A DNA stretch of 34,206 bases from Armatimonadota bacterium (GTDB taxonomy: Bacteria; Armatimonadota; UBA5829), in the NCBI GenBank assembly GCA_026392045.1, contig JAPLCU010000037.1, positions 1-34,206 of the forward strand. The letters are read 5' to 3'. A model generated the notes under the pieces. That model saw only the letters and a program-made list of their open reading frames with translations, made no database searches and was not told the origin of the DNA. Positions 25,649 to 34,206 of this stretch are shown piece by piece. Positions within the stretch are counted from its first letter, which is position 1, and every line of letters starts with the position of its first letter. The position numbers were made by a program, and so were the translations under genes.

Positions 25649-26799
25649 TGAAAATCGCATACATACTCAGCATGGCCACATCCGGTGTTGCTGCTTGGAA
25701 TTACCGCGAGATTGATATTCTTCAGCAGCATGACGTGGAGATAGCTGCTTATCCCTTGAAGTGGACGGAAGGTCCATATATGCCTCGGGAAGACTGGCAT
25801 TTCCATCATCCGAATGGCTTTCGCACGCTTCTCCTGCAGATACCCGCATGTCTCAAATCACCCGTAGAATATCTTCGGCTTCTAGGACTTGCGATCAGAA
25901 CTCGTACCATTTTGGAGTTCTTACTCGCCAACGACTTTGCGCATGAAATGCGCAGGCTGAAAATCGAGCATGTGCATTGCCATTTCGGAGATCGAAAGTT
26001 CTTTACCGGCTATTACTGCCATAGGATACTAGGGCTGCCGTTTACGGTGACTGTGCATGCGTATGAAATCCTGATGAATCCCAACCCGAATATGTTTAAG
26101 CTTGCCGCAATGGCATGCGAGAAGATTATCACGGTTTCTGAGTTCAACAAAAAAGAGATAATGCGTGTTTTTGGTGTAACCGAAGAAAAGATTAAGGTAA
26201 TTCACATCCACGGCGACATGTCCGATGAACGAATGCGGAAGTCAATCAAGCTCTTTATTGCTGCTGAATTCAGGGAAAAGAAGGGGCATGATGTGCTCTT
26301 TGAGGCCTTAAAAAAGCTCAATCGAGATGATCTGACACTCTGGGTGGCTGGCAAGGGCCAACTTGATGTGAAGAAGATGGCCAATGAGCATGGTGTTGAT
26401 CATCAGGTTGTTTTCCTTGGAGCTGTCGGAAAGGATATTATGAATATCCTTTATGATGCTTGTGATATATTTGTTCTACCATCAAGAACTGCTGGCAGTG
26501 GCGACAGAGAAGGTATTCCGGTTGCCATTATGGAAGCTATGTCTCACAGCAAGCCTGTCATTAGCACAATTCATGTTGGAATTCCCGAGCTTGTGCCAGA
26601 AATGCTGGTCCCGGAAAATGATGCGGATGCGTTGGCAAAAGCAATCACATTTTTGGCGGACAATCCCGATGAGCGAAAGCGGCAGGGTGAGAACAACCTT
26701 GAGATAATCAAGCAAGAATACAGCGAAGCTGAAGTTTGTAGGCTGAAAGATTTGTTTGCTGAGATAATTGATTCTGGCATTGATAGCCAGGTTCATTAG
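25645..26799 (+). CDS. Glycosyltransferase, GT4 family (GT-B fold)
   Basis: A complete 384-residue GT4 enzyme, starting at ATG 25645 inside the stop of the truncated gene. The N-terminal domain contains HVHCHFGDRKFFTGYYCHRI and FTVTVHAYEILMNPN. The C-terminal domain contains AAEFREKKGHDVLFEALKKL, LWVAGKGQ and the donor motif EGIPVAIMEAMSHSKPVIS, with Glu289 and Glu297 in E-x7-E spacing, then GIPELVPE. It is an inverting-or-retaining undecided cytoplasmic-face transferase; GT4 members are retaining. Its sugar donor is unknown, but UDP-uronates made by the operon are candidates. A 153-base gap follows, in which no gene is seen. Confidence 0.92.
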   Translation: MMKIAYILSMATSGVAAWNYREIDILQQHDVEIAAYPLKWTEGPYMPREDWHFHHPNGFRTLLLQIPACLKSPVEYLRLLGLAIRTRTILEFLLANDFAHEMRRLKIEHVHCHFGDRKFFTGYYCHRILGLPFTVTVHAYEILMNPNPNMFKLAAMACEKIITVSEFNKKEIMRVFGVTEEKIKVIHIHGDMSDERMRKSIKLFIAAEFREKKGHDVLFEALKKLNRDDLTLWVAGKGQLDVKKMANEHGVDHQVVFLGAVGKDIMNILYDACDIFVLPSRTAGSGDREGIPVAIMEAMSHSKPVISTIHVGIPELVPEMLVPENDADALAKAITFLADNPDERKRQGENNLEIIKQEYSEAEVCRLKDLFAEIIDSGIDSQVH

Positions 26800-26952
26800 A
26801 AATGTTGCGAAATAGTTATATGCATCTTGGAATTATGTATCTTGGCAAGACCGAATAAAGCTGTTTGTCGCTTTTGAAATCAGTGATATATGACGGCGAG
26901 GCCAAAAGGATTGCTGTTGAAGACCATTTTAGAGTAACACAGGAGTTGTGAT

Positions 26953-27696
26953 ATGGCTTTAGAAAAATCAGATTTGGAATACTTTGAGCGCGGCAAATAT
27001 GAAAACCCACGTTTCTTTGACTTAATTGGGGGCGAGCCATCATTTCATGGCCTTCGTGTTCTGGATATAGGTTGTGGCCACGGTAGTCTATGTATTTACA
27101 TAGCGTTACAAGGAGCCGACTGCGTCGTGGGTGTTGATATGGACCCCGATCGAATTAAGTTTGCACAAGAGAATTTAGCCCAAAACTTCCCTCAACTGAT
27201 CGGCAAATGCGAATTCCGTTGCTGCGACAGCGCCGGGTTAACAGAAAGTGGCTTCGATATAATCACCTCAAAGGACACGTTAGAACACATCATTGACCTG
27301 GAATGTTGCATTGCTGACGTAAAAAGCAAGTTGGCCGTCGGCGGCAGATTTTTCGCTGGTTTTGGTCCACTTTACTATAGCCCATTCGGTGATCACAGAC
27401 GCTTAAAGGCCGGATTTCCCTGGGGGCATGTGGTTCTTTCTGAAAAGAAACTTTTGAAGCAACTACGAGACCAATATGGCTCAAAAGCAGAATCAGTTTT
27501 CGATTTGGGTTTGAATAAGCTAAGAGTGCGTGATTATGAAAAATTTATTGCAGACAGTGGCCTGCACCTTGTGTCTTACAAAACAAACTCAAGCAGAAGT
27601 ATTATATCGAAGCTATTCAAGCTTATTGCAAATATTCGTCCATTGCAAGACTATTTTTCCCACAACATGTATTTCATTCTCGAACGGAAGGATTGA
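26953..27696 (+). CDS. Class I SAM-dependent methyltransferase
   Basis: A 247-residue Rossmann-fold methyltransferase. Start ATG with AGGAG (26941-26945) seven bases upstream. Motif I is VLDIGCGHG (residues 36-44), the ribose-binding acidic loop is VGVDMDPDRIKFAQ (Asp62), and DIITSKDTLEHI is motif II/post-II. The rest (FGPLYYSPFGDHRRLKAGFP) is like methyltransferases found in glycan clusters. It could methylate a sugar hydroxyl or a carboxylate of the polymer. It is the last plus-strand gene of the cluster and is separated from the GT4 by 153 bases, so it may be transcribed partly on its own. Substrate cannot be deduced. Confidence 0.88.
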   Translation: MALEKSDLEYFERGKYENPRFFDLIGGEPSFHGLRVLDIGCGHGSLCIYIALQGADCVVGVDMDPDRIKFAQENLAQNFPQLIGKCEFRCCDSAGLTESGFDIITSKDTLEHIIDLECCIADVKSKLAVGGRFFAGFGPLYYSPFGDHRRLKAGFPWGHVVLSEKKLLKQLRDQYGSKAESVFDLGLNKLRVRDYEKFIADSGLHLVSYKTNSSRSIISKLFKLIANIRPLQDYFSHNMYFILERKD

Positions 27697-27749
27697 TGGG
27701 AAATGTGGGGGGGGCAACGCTCTTTGGTTAATCGTATCCCTCCTCGCGG

Positions 27750-27780
27750 CCAGGTGCAAACGGGATTGGAACGCGCCTGG
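27750..27780. terminator. Hairpin between convergent methyltransferase and GT2 genes
   Basis: CCAGGTGC (27750-27757) and GCGCCTGG (27773-27780) form an 8-bp stem with one G-T pair and a 15-base loop. Position between two converging genes suggests termination, but there is no T run. Confidence 0.3.
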
Positions 27781-27812
27781 AGGAAGGCAGTCGAATAAGC
27801 TTAGTCGGTTCA

Positions 27813-28700
27813 TCATAAACCGGGTACTGTGGTATCGAATATCTGTTTCAACGCAACTTCTGCGGACTGCTTGTCTTCTTCTGTGATGACATTATCTTTG
27901 CGCCAGTATCTGGGCAGCAAGCTTTGAGCGCCACTTGCACATAATATGCTTCTGAAAATGACCCGCATATAATACTCGGCTATGAATGAGGCAGTTTTTC
28001 TCCAGCCAATCAGTCTCGGCCCATGCAGCATTATCACGCGTCTGGACACGCGCAGATGCGCGAACTCTTTTCTCCAGAGTATATTGCCATCTTCGTCAAA
28101 ACTACGGCGAAAATAAAGTGGTTGGGGAATACGGGCAAAAACCGAATGCTGTAGTGCGCGGATCCACATTTCCCAGTCTTCGGCACGCCGGAAGCTGGCA
28201 TCGAAGTTGTCCCTGCGGTACATTGACACGCGTCCAAGCGAGGCTCCATTGAGCATGATCGGCTTCTTTATGGCCGCAGGCAGAGAAGTGTTCAATTTCG
28301 GAAGCCTACTCAGGCCAATCACGCTATTATTGGTATTGATCGAAAAGCTCCAAGCGTCTACCAGATCAACCTGTTGGTTGTTTTCCAGAAACTGGCATTG
28401 CATATCCAATCGCATAGGATGCATTAGGTCATCAGCGTCCTGCCAAGCCAAATAATCTCCCGTCGCCAGGTCAACAATCTGCTTTCTTCTGGCGCCGATG
28501 CCCTGATTTGTGCCGTCACTTATGACCCGCACTCGGCTATCTTTTACTGCTTGCGCGATTTGGAGAGAGTTGTCCGTCGAGCCGTCATCTAGCAGAATCA
28601 ACTCCCAATCCTGGAATGTCTGAGCAAAAACGGATCTGATGGTATCGCCGAGGGTATTGCCGGTGTTATAGAATGGTACGCCTATCGTAATTTTTGCCAA
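27813..28700 (-). CDS. Glycosyltransferase family 2 (GT-A fold)
   Basis: A 295-residue GT2 enzyme. Typical motifs: ITIGVPFYNTGNTLGDTIRS at the N-terminus, LDDGSTDNS (residues 37-45), the metal-binding DADD (88-91) after GDYLAWQ, and the catalytic-base region RRAEDWEMWIRA (Glu174, Asp175). It transfers a sugar from an NDP donor, cytoplasmically, to a lipid-linked glycan. No membrane helix is obvious. It lies on the opposite strand to the main operon and converges with the methyltransferase gene. A 91-base gap separates it from the secreted deacetylase-like gene upstream. Confidence 0.93.
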   Translation of the reverse strand: MAKITIGVPFYNTGNTLGDTIRSVFAQTFQDWELILLDDGSTDNSLQIAQAVKDSRVRVISDGTNQGIGARRKQIVDLATGDYLAWQDADDLMHPMRLDMQCQFLENNQQVDLVDAWSFSINTNNSVIGLSRLPKLNTSLPAAIKKPIMLNGASLGRVSMYRRDNFDASFRRAEDWEMWIRALQHSVFARIPQPLYFRRSFDEDGNILWRKEFAHLRVSRRVIMLHGPRLIGWRKTASFIAEYYMRVIFRSILCASGAQSLLPRYWRKDNVITEEDKQSAEVALKQIFDTTVPGL

Positions 28701-28791
28701 TTACTGACCTCGTTAGATGGCTTGTCATAAATCTTCAGAAAAGCTAGATGCGTTTGCTTGTTAGTAAACTTTCTTCGTTCCGACAAGGCGC

Positions 28792-30885
28792 CTACGGGTG
28801 AACGTCTATATATCTCTCACCAGCATCTGTTCTAAGCGTGCCTTGAGCTGTCACGGTCATCCCAAGTGAGAGTGAATTAGTCGGACCAACCACTTTGATA
28901 CCTCTCATGATATCAGGAAACTGAATATAATAACATCCTTTGAAAATGGCTGACACATTACCCGTTAAGCTAAGAGTTGTTCCATCAGGACTGAATAAAT
29001 AGCTAGACTGGGCGACCCTAACCAACACGCACGCAATGCCAGACCATACCCCGAAGATATTCTGTGTTTTTACATTCAGATAATACTGTAAAGCACCAGT
29101 AAGCGGGCCGAATTCAACCGTACCGTCATTATTTGTTGTCCATCCAATTATGTTAGAACTCGACGGCGCAGTTCCAACAGAATATTTAGTAGTATAAATA
29201 CTGGATGCTTTTGCTGTAGTCAGCCAGGTAGCGCTGAATGTATTCGCCCCCACTGGTATTGCTGTTAAATTGGTTACAACCGGGCTTGCCTGATCTACCA
29301 TCAGCATATCTACATCAGGTTCAGAATAAGTGTTATCCATTTTAACGGCAAAAGCGCTAAGGTATACGTAGGATTTCCCACTCCAACTAAATGGACACAA
29401 ATATGACTGCTGATTACCGTTATCTGCAGACAGTTCCTTCAACAATGTTCCACTAGTCAATGTTTGAGGACTACATTGAGATGTACTATATCTTAAATTG
29501 ATTTTCTTATAAACACTATTATCTGGTGATCTCCAATTCAGTTGAATCCCGCTTGGAGTCGGAGTTGCCGTAAAACCGCTCACACATTCATTTGGGTCTG
29601 TGTCTATTTTTTTCATTGACACATCATCCATCAGGTAAGCGCCGGAATTAAACCAATATTGCCGATAATATACTCTGTTTGCATTATCCGGAATTTTCAG
29701 AATGATGTTTTTCTCTTCCCAATCATATGCTGTGTTTCTATAACTGGGAAAACTAATTATATTATATTGCATAGCAGTATTATCGTCTACCGCAAATACA
29801 TACGGCGTAAGGCCGTTGTTACTTATAATTGTTCCGCTATCAGGCTTCTGAATCCAAGATAACTTATATCTTCCAGATGGAAGATATAGCATTTGCTGTG
29901 CCTTGCCACCCATAACGATACGGCAGCATTTTGAATTGTTGTATCCAATCTGATCAATAATTGCAGCGCCTCCCGTAAACTCCCATATGTTGGTATACTT
30001 GTTAAGCACATCGCTTGTATATAACTCAAAGCTTGTATCAAATACTCTGTTTATGTCAGGAGCAAACTGATTGTTGTTAAAGGCATCATTCATACTTGCA
30101 ATTCTAATCAAACCAGCTTCCCGCAAAGCAGCCAGCTTAGTTAGGTAGTCAGCCATTAGATCTGCTCTTGTGCAATAAGTCCTGATGTTGGTGCTTGATT
30201 GAATTCCATGAAATGCAATAATATAGATAGCGCCTGGAATCTGCGAAATATAGTCTATTGCCTGCAAGAGATCACTTGTAACAGGGGCTTCTTGATAATC
30301 CGTTGCAGTGTTATACTCTGTTCCATGCTTCCATACCGGTGAACCAACGCCCAGATGTCGACCAGAAAAATACAATTGACTTTGTGTAAAGTTGCTTTGT
30401 ATCGCCTGCCCTAATATATTACTCATCTTACCATAAGAATCAAAATACGCGTTGCCTGTCCAAGTTCCCGGTTGCAAGAAAGTATTGCAGGTAAACGGAG
30501 TGTTTGCCTGAATAGCAGCTTTGCTTTGCAGTAAATCATCTACATAAGCCTGAAGTGAGCTCATCGGCTCATGGGATGCCGAGTGAGATGCCAACTCACC
30601 ACCTGCTGTGTTGACATAATCTATCAGTTCTGCCCAGGTTAATCCCATACTGCCATCCGCTATAGATGCGCAATTCGTAATTACTCCCCAAGTAATAGGC
30701 ATTTGTAACTGTTTTGCGTATTGAAGAAAACTTTTGTTCCCAAACTCAGGAAAAACATCGCGGCAATTTGCCCAAGCATCGCCCTCACGCAATACTACTA
30801 TCGGACGGTTATCATAGGCAAAAGCTGTAGATATACAAACCATCATGACCATAAAGCAAAGGCATGTCAGCTTCATCAGTTTCAT
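28792..30885 (-). CDS. Secreted polysaccharide-deacetylase-like protein with Fn3-like and OB-like domains
   Basis: A 697-residue protein with a signal peptide (residues 1-23, MVMMVCISTAFA). Start ATG 30885 with AGGTG upstream. Residues about 26-265 resemble a NodB/deacetylase barrel: VLREGDAW, GELASHSASHEPMSS with His101 and His105 as candidate metal ligands, IIAFHGIQ and LAALREAGLIRIASM. The match is remote, so catalysis is uncertain. Residues about 270-430 form a carbohydrate-binding-like beta sandwich, followed by two Fn3-like modules (about 430-630). The last about 65 residues (DGTTLSLTGNVSAIFKGCYY onward, ending GERYIDVHP) are the OB-like C-terminal domain also seen in the esterase and GH2 proteins. 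It appears to have its own promoter. By eye the sequence is more AT-rich than the main operon. Confidence 0.75.
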   Translation of the reverse strand: MKLMKLTCLCFMVMMVCISTAFAYDNRPIVVLREGDAWANCRDVFPEFGNKSFLQYAKQLQMPITWGVITNCASIADGSMGLTWAELIDYVNTAGGELASHSASHEPMSSLQAYVDDLLQSKAAIQANTPFTCNTFLQPGTWTGNAYFDSYGKMSNILGQAIQSNFTQSQLYFSGRHLGVGSPVWKHGTEYNTATDYQEAPVTSDLLQAIDYISQIPGAIYIIAFHGIQSSTNIRTYCTRADLMADYLTKLAALREAGLIRIASMNDAFNNNQFAPDINRVFDTSFELYTSDVLNKYTNIWEFTGGAAIIDQIGYNNSKCCRIVMGGKAQQMLYLPSGRYKLSWIQKPDSGTIISNNGLTPYVFAVDDNTAMQYNIISFPSYRNTAYDWEEKNIILKIPDNANRVYYRQYWFNSGAYLMDDVSMKKIDTDPNECVSGFTATPTPSGIQLNWRSPDNSVYKKINLRYSTSQCSPQTLTSGTLLKELSADNGNQQSYLCPFSWSGKSYVYLSAFAVKMDNTYSEPDVDMLMVDQASPVVTNLTAIPVGANTFSATWLTTAKASSIYTTKYSVGTAPSSSNIIGWTTNNDGTVEFGPLTGALQYYLNVKTQNIFGVWSGIACVLVRVAQSSYLFSPDGTTLSLTGNVSAIFKGCYYIQFPDIMRGIKVVGPTNSLSLGMTVTAQGTLRTDAGERYIDVHP

Positions 30886-30920
30886 AATACACCTGTCTCG
30901 AGAAATGTCCTGCGCCCTTT

Positions 30921-30944
30921 TACAGGCTGTAGTATTTCATTATA
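30921..30944 (-). promoter_or_regulatory. Candidate -10 element with adjacent palindrome, deacetylase-like gene
   Basis: A perfect TATAAT on the minus strand (30944-30939) lies about 55 bases before ATG 30885; no convincing -35 is seen at standard spacing. The odd palindrome TACAGGCTGTA (30921-30931) falls where transcription would begin and could bind a regulator. Confidence 0.35.
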
Positions 30945-30980
30945 CCCCATAAATGCTGAGTTTAGTTATCAATTTTCGAA

Positions 30981-33293
30981 TTATTTTACCTGAGTTACGA
31001 ATGTTCTTGTCCCCGTCTCCCCAGCAGCAACTTTGCTGATTGCCCAGCTAACCGTGTTTGTTGTGCTGTTAAATGAGCCGCCCGATACTTCAGCGCTGCC
31101 TGTAACATACTCTAACTCAGCAGGCACTGCTGCCTGAACAAGCACATTTTTTGCCTGGGCTTTTCCGATGTTTGTGTATTTGACGGTGATAGTTACTGTC
31201 TGCCCAGGCGTTACCGAGGTGGTTGAGACAATTAATTCTATGCTAATCTCAGCACTCGGAGAAGTAATAATCAATATTCTGCCCATATTTGGCAAGAATT
31301 CTATTTTTGATCCTGCTAAATGAAGTTTGCCGGTATCATCAACTGCATCAAATGGCAGCGAGAACGCGTAACTTTGTCTTGTATCTGCATTTACTACTAC
31401 TATTCCGCCAGAAGCGCCTTCGCCATCTGCTCGGTATTTTCTCATTCTAAAATACATATTGTCATTAATAGGTTTATCTTCACCGTCAGGGATTCCAAGC
31501 CTCTTTGTTATGGAGAAATCAGCCATTGCATCCACATAATTACCATCTGAAGCAGGATAACTAATACCTAAACTGATAAACTCATTATTGCATAATAAGA
31601 AGCTTGCTAGAGAAAAAGGAATCCATCCTGGTTTTCCATTGCTGTCATATGCAGGATTGTTGGCCGTATCGTATTGTTTTACAGAATACGCAATGCGCTT
31701 TGCTTTCTCTTTAGGTAGAATTGCATTCCAAGCGCTAACGATTTTTGCGTCGTTTATACACCTTAACCAATATGATGAGCTGTAGGAAAAATTATAGCCG
31801 ATAAAGGAATATTCCCTAAAGAAAGCATCTGGCGTATTGTCAGGTGTATTCGATGAATATCCTGCAGATTCAGGTAATGCAGTGGTCGGCTTCCAAGAAG
31901 GGTTGTAGTAAACCTCAGCTATATCTCCATCCCATCCACCTAAGCCATCGAGATTTTGCTGAGCATTATTTACTATTGATGTTAGTCCTGCCGTCCTCAA
32001 TTTTGGAATTACACCATGCAGAAATTGCTGCACTTCCCATGTTTGTCGCAAAGCTCCATCTCGTTCTATGCGCAACACCAGGCAAGTATCTATAAATACA
32101 CCATCTGCGCCTACTGTTTTAGCTAGAGCAATAACATTATTAGCCCACTCATCTTGGTATGTTTTATCGGAAACTTTCGATATCCAATATCTATCAACAT
32201 ATCCAGCATTAAGATATTTTGCGGCATATTCATTTCCACTATCGGGATCAGGACCCAATTTTGGGTTAGTTTGCGGCCAAAGCCAGCCAGGGTGCTTCGC
32301 AACAACATAATCCATTTTAAACGGCGTCACACACCAGCGTGCGGGCCTGATGTGGTCATTTACGTCCATTCCACCTTGGTAAATATATATCTTGATGCTT
32401 GGATTAAGCTTTCGCAAAATGGGAAAATACGGGTATTCGCTCGCCATAGCAGATATGTGATCATAATTTTTTGCAGCAATACTTAGCGGCAGAGACTTGT
32501 TATACCATTCTACTATGTTTGTTTGTATGGTTCGATTTCTTGTGTAAGGCACTTCTTCGTTATCTACAACGGTCTTTCCATTTCTTACAACAAACACCTT
32601 TGCACCTGACAATAGAATGCCCGTAGTTTTTCCTGTCGAAGCCCGATCATTAAGGAATAGTGAAATAGATGGGCGTACACTGGTTACATTTGGTACGGTC
32701 AGCGTGAACTCAACATTATCTCTAAAGCCAGCAGACAGATCAACTACTGTTGATTTGCTGTGTTGTGTATCATCACCCGCCACTGTGTAGAACATCCCAA
32801 TTGATACGCTCTGATGCCCAGAAACAAAGTTAGAGCTGATTATTCTGTCGAGATGGAGTATAATTGAATCGCCTACATGAAGAGTTTCATCTAAGTAATT
32901 AGGATTAGATTGAGCAGAAATATAGATCTCAGCGCTTTGCGTGTGACCGGGAGTATTATTGATCCCAACGTATTGATAGCTTTTGCCTTTTTCAATGTAG
33001 TTGCGGCCATCAGCAGTGAAGTTACTTGAGTTTACTATCTTACATATATAGGAATCTTTGTATGCCAAGTCAATTGACACAGTCCAACTATTTGCCACAC
33101 TAAGATTGCTTGTCGGGGTGACGCCGAACGTATCAAGTTCCAGCACTCGGCTATAGTTGCATTTCTCAAAATCCCCAAGACCGAACAGTAAGTCAAAATT
33201 ATTGGCCTGTGCATATACGCCAGACACAGACAAAACACTGCCGATTACCGTGAAGAACAGATATATGAATCTGTAGAATATAGCACGAATCAA
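30981..33293 (-). CDS. Secreted putative glycoside hydrolase (GHL15/GH114-like barrel) with DUF11 C-terminus
   Basis: A 770-residue protein. The start is TTG 33293, the only in-frame start before the signal peptide (residues 1-29, ending GVYAQA). GGAGG lies 12 bases upstream, rather far. Residues about 32-240 look like a carbohydrate-binding beta sandwich. Residues about 255-620 look like a TIM barrel of the putative GHL15 or GH114-like type: IKIYIYQGGMD, DYVVAKHPGWLWPQTNPK, GADGVFIDTC with Asp402 at a strand end, and GGWDGDIAEVYYNPSW. Residues about 683-770 are a DUF11/repeat domain (SVTPGQTVTITVKYTNIGKA, TNTVSWAISKVAAGE). The family relation is remote and no activity is established for GHL15. 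It is upstream of the deacetylase-like gene on the same strand and may process or trim extracellular polysaccharide. Confidence 0.7.
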   Translation of the reverse strand: MIRAIFYRFIYLFFTVIGSVLSVSGVYAQANNFDLLFGLGDFEKCNYSRVLELDTFGVTPTSNLSVANSWTVSIDLAYKDSYICKIVNSSNFTADGRNYIEKGKSYQYVGINNTPGHTQSAEIYISAQSNPNYLDETLHVGDSIILHLDRIISSNFVSGHQSVSIGMFYTVAGDDTQHSKSTVVDLSAGFRDNVEFTLTVPNVTSVRPSISLFLNDRASTGKTTGILLSGAKVFVVRNGKTVVDNEEVPYTRNRTIQTNIVEWYNKSLPLSIAAKNYDHISAMASEYPYFPILRKLNPSIKIYIYQGGMDVNDHIRPARWCVTPFKMDYVVAKHPGWLWPQTNPKLGPDPDSGNEYAAKYLNAGYVDRYWISKVSDKTYQDEWANNVIALAKTVGADGVFIDTCLVLRIERDGALRQTWEVQQFLHGVIPKLRTAGLTSIVNNAQQNLDGLGGWDGDIAEVYYNPSWKPTTALPESAGYSSNTPDNTPDAFFREYSFIGYNFSYSSSYWLRCINDAKIVSAWNAILPKEKAKRIAYSVKQYDTANNPAYDSNGKPGWIPFSLASFLLCNNEFISLGISYPASDGNYVDAMADFSITKRLGIPDGEDKPINDNMYFRMRKYRADGEGASGGIVVVNADTRQSYAFSLPFDAVDDTGKLHLAGSKIEFLPNMGRILIITSPSAEISIELIVSTTSVTPGQTVTITVKYTNIGKAQAKNVLVQAAVPAELEYVTGSAEVSGGSFNSTTNTVSWAISKVAAGETGTRTFVTQVK

Positions 33294-33325
33294 AATATTA
33301 TTATTCCTCCTCTTTGCACTGAGTT

Positions 33326-33354
33326 CTAGTGCTAATACACTAGTATTGATTATA
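33326..33354 (-). promoter_or_regulatory. Candidate promoter -10 with operator-like inverted repeat, GHL15-like gene
   Basis: A perfect TATAAT on the minus strand (33354-33349) is followed by the inverted repeat CTAGTG-CTAATA-CACTAG (33343-33326), which would cover the transcription start. No good -35 was found. The arrangement resembles that of the deacetylase-like gene downstream. Confidence 0.35.
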
Positions 33355-33379
33355 CAATTACGAAGACGTTAGATAATTG

Positions 33380-33943
33380 TCAGTCTCTCCATTCGATAAA
33401 GTCACTAGATCCATTGTAGTTGATTATTCGGGCGGGTATGCCGCCAACAACGGCATTATCCGGGACATCTTTGGTCACCACAGCATTTGCTCCAATTGCA
33501 ACATCGCTGCCGACGGTTACTTTGCCAACAACCTTAGCGCCCGCACCAACGTAAACTCTATCGCCAAGTATTGGACAGCCTTTATTGTCACCTCTGCCTG
33601 ACCAGCCAAGCGTGACTCCCTGGTTTATATTGCATCTCTCGCCCATCTTGACCTGACCAGCAATGAAAATACATCCAAAGTGCGCGATAAACAAGCCCTT
33701 GCCAATCTCGGCATCAGAATCGATATTGATACCCGTGCTTAGCTGGACTGCCTTATGCCAGAACCAGCCAAAATATTTTAAGAGTATTTGCAATATTTTG
33801 TATTTGCAATGATGCCTTACCCAGTGACTGTAACGGTATTCAATAGTTGCCCAAGCTCCCTGCTGTGTAAGCACATATCGCAACCAATGAGTGCCGGTAG
33901 CCTCTGTGTATCGTGCGATATCCGCTTTTACATTATCAAGCAT
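33380..33943 (-). CDS. Serine O-acetyltransferase-like hexapeptide acyltransferase (CysE fold)
   Basis: A 187-residue protein starting at ATG 33943, which overlaps the end of the upstream GT2 gene by eight bases. A helical N-terminal part (about 1-70) is followed by the left-handed beta-helix: STGINIDSDAEIGKGLFIAH with His88, GERCNINQGVTLGW, CPILGDRVYVGAGAKVVGKV and [19 protein letters not shown]. This matches serine acetyltransferases, but those within glycan clusters often acetylate sugars instead; its coupling to a GT2 gene favours that. It lacks the long N-terminal domain of E. coli CysE (273 aa), which is normal for the short bacterial type. Confidence 0.88.
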   Translation of the reverse strand: MLDNVKADIARYTEATGTHWLRYVLTQQGAWATIEYRYSHWVRHHCKYKILQILLKYFGWFWHKAVQLSTGINIDSDAEIGKGLFIAHFGCIFIAGQVKMGERCNINQGVTLGWSGRGDNKGCPILGDRVYVGAGAKVVGKVTVGSDVAIGANAVVTKDVPDNAVVGGIPARIINYNGSSDFIEWRD

Positions 33944-34206
33944 TCGGTTGATCCTTTCGATTGAAAATGTTACTCACATACCACCGTCTAAGCCGACGTA
34001 TAGGCTTCCACGCAACAGAATAGCACACTCTCTTCCAAAAGCTGTATCTCAAGTGCAATATCTTCATGTAGTCATCCTGCATTTTTGTCTGATTGCTACT
34101 GATGCCATTACAGTCATAATAACACACTATAAGATCAATGTGTTTCCATCGAGCTTCTACTGCTATTGATTGATGCACCCAATCCCAATCGGCCATGATC
34201 TGATAT
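33936..34206 (-). CDS. Glycosyltransferase family 2, C-terminal fragment (5' end outside window)
   Basis: The frame is open to the right edge; an in-frame Met at 34196 is internal, as residues YQI precede it with no stop. The content matches the end of GT2 enzymes of the colanic-acid type: MADWDWVHQSIA corresponds to the ADwD catalytic region, and IDLIVCYYDCNGISSN to the terminal yid-v-a-yd-gGiS segment. It ends ...KDQPNA and its stop overlaps the start of the acetyltransferase gene (ATGCTTGA), so the two are translationally coupled. Donor and acceptor are unknown. Confidence 0.75.
   Translation of the reverse strand, partial: YQIMADWDWVHQSIAVEARWKHIDLIVCYYDCNGISSNQTKMQDDYMKILHLRYSFWKRVCYSVAWKPIRRLRRWYVSNIFNRKDQPNA

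Noticed and set aside
26800-26952. Possible small gene between GT4 and the methyltransferase
   Set aside because: Frames are broken by stops and no ribosome site or homology is seen. It is treated as a spacer with the methyltransferase leader.
1-34206. tRNA, rRNA, integrase, transposase, toxin-antitoxin or phage-defence genes
   Set aside because: I looked on both strands and found no cloverleaf, rRNA-like stretch or protein with motifs of those families.

Overview
This 34.2 kb window looks like bacterial chromosome from a free-living polysaccharide-handling organism. Several traits suggest Armatimonadota or a related phylum: very large secreted enzymes with strings of InlB-type B-repeats and PA14 or LamG modules, an OB-fold-like domain at the extreme C-terminus of three secreted proteins, a GEVED-domain surface protein, a GH127 enzyme and an exosortase fused to EpsI. 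This is an inference from domain style. There is no rRNA or marker gene to confirm it, and Planctomycetota or Verrucomicrobiota-like groups remain possible.

Region 1 (1-15.6 kb) encodes mostly secreted proteins. A truncated GEVED protein (minus strand, running off the left edge) is divergent from a two-gene unit: a 1529-residue sialate O-acetylesterase-like protein and a 1328-residue GH2 glycosidase. Their 3' ends are paralogous at the DNA level. A convergent cytoplasmic sugar-kinase-like phosphotransferase follows. Next come a spacer full of small palindromes and a GH127 (beta-L-arabinofuranosidase family) gene whose LamG tail is broken by a frameshift.

Region 2 (15.9-27.7 kb, plus strand) is an exopolysaccharide-type operon: UDP-glucose 6-dehydrogenase, a UDP-HexNAc 6-dehydrogenase, a UDP-glucuronate epimerase-like protein, exosortase-EpsI, a FemAB-like protein, a hexapeptide acyltransferase, a GT4, a polysaccharide deacetylase, a truncated GT, an intact GT4 and a methyltransferase. 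The nucleotide-sugar genes would supply UDP-GlcA, UDP-GalA and an N-acetylhexosaminuronate, which points to an acidic, probably acylated polymer. No flippase, polymerase, export protein or initiating transferase is present, so the locus is incomplete here.

Region 3 (27.8-34.2 kb, minus strand) converges on region 2: a GT2, two secreted carbohydrate-active proteins (a deacetylase-like protein and a GHL15/GH114-like protein) that look more AT-rich than their neighbours, a serine acetyltransferase-like enzyme, and the C-terminus of another GT2 leaving the right edge.

The most unusual signal is a 27-base palindromic element. It is present twice in the spacer before ugd and a third time in frame inside the exosortase-EpsI gene, in the linker between the two domains. 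Other points of interest are the shared C-terminal OB-like domain, a glycosyltransferase cut to its N-terminal half, and inverted repeats placed on several predicted promoters.
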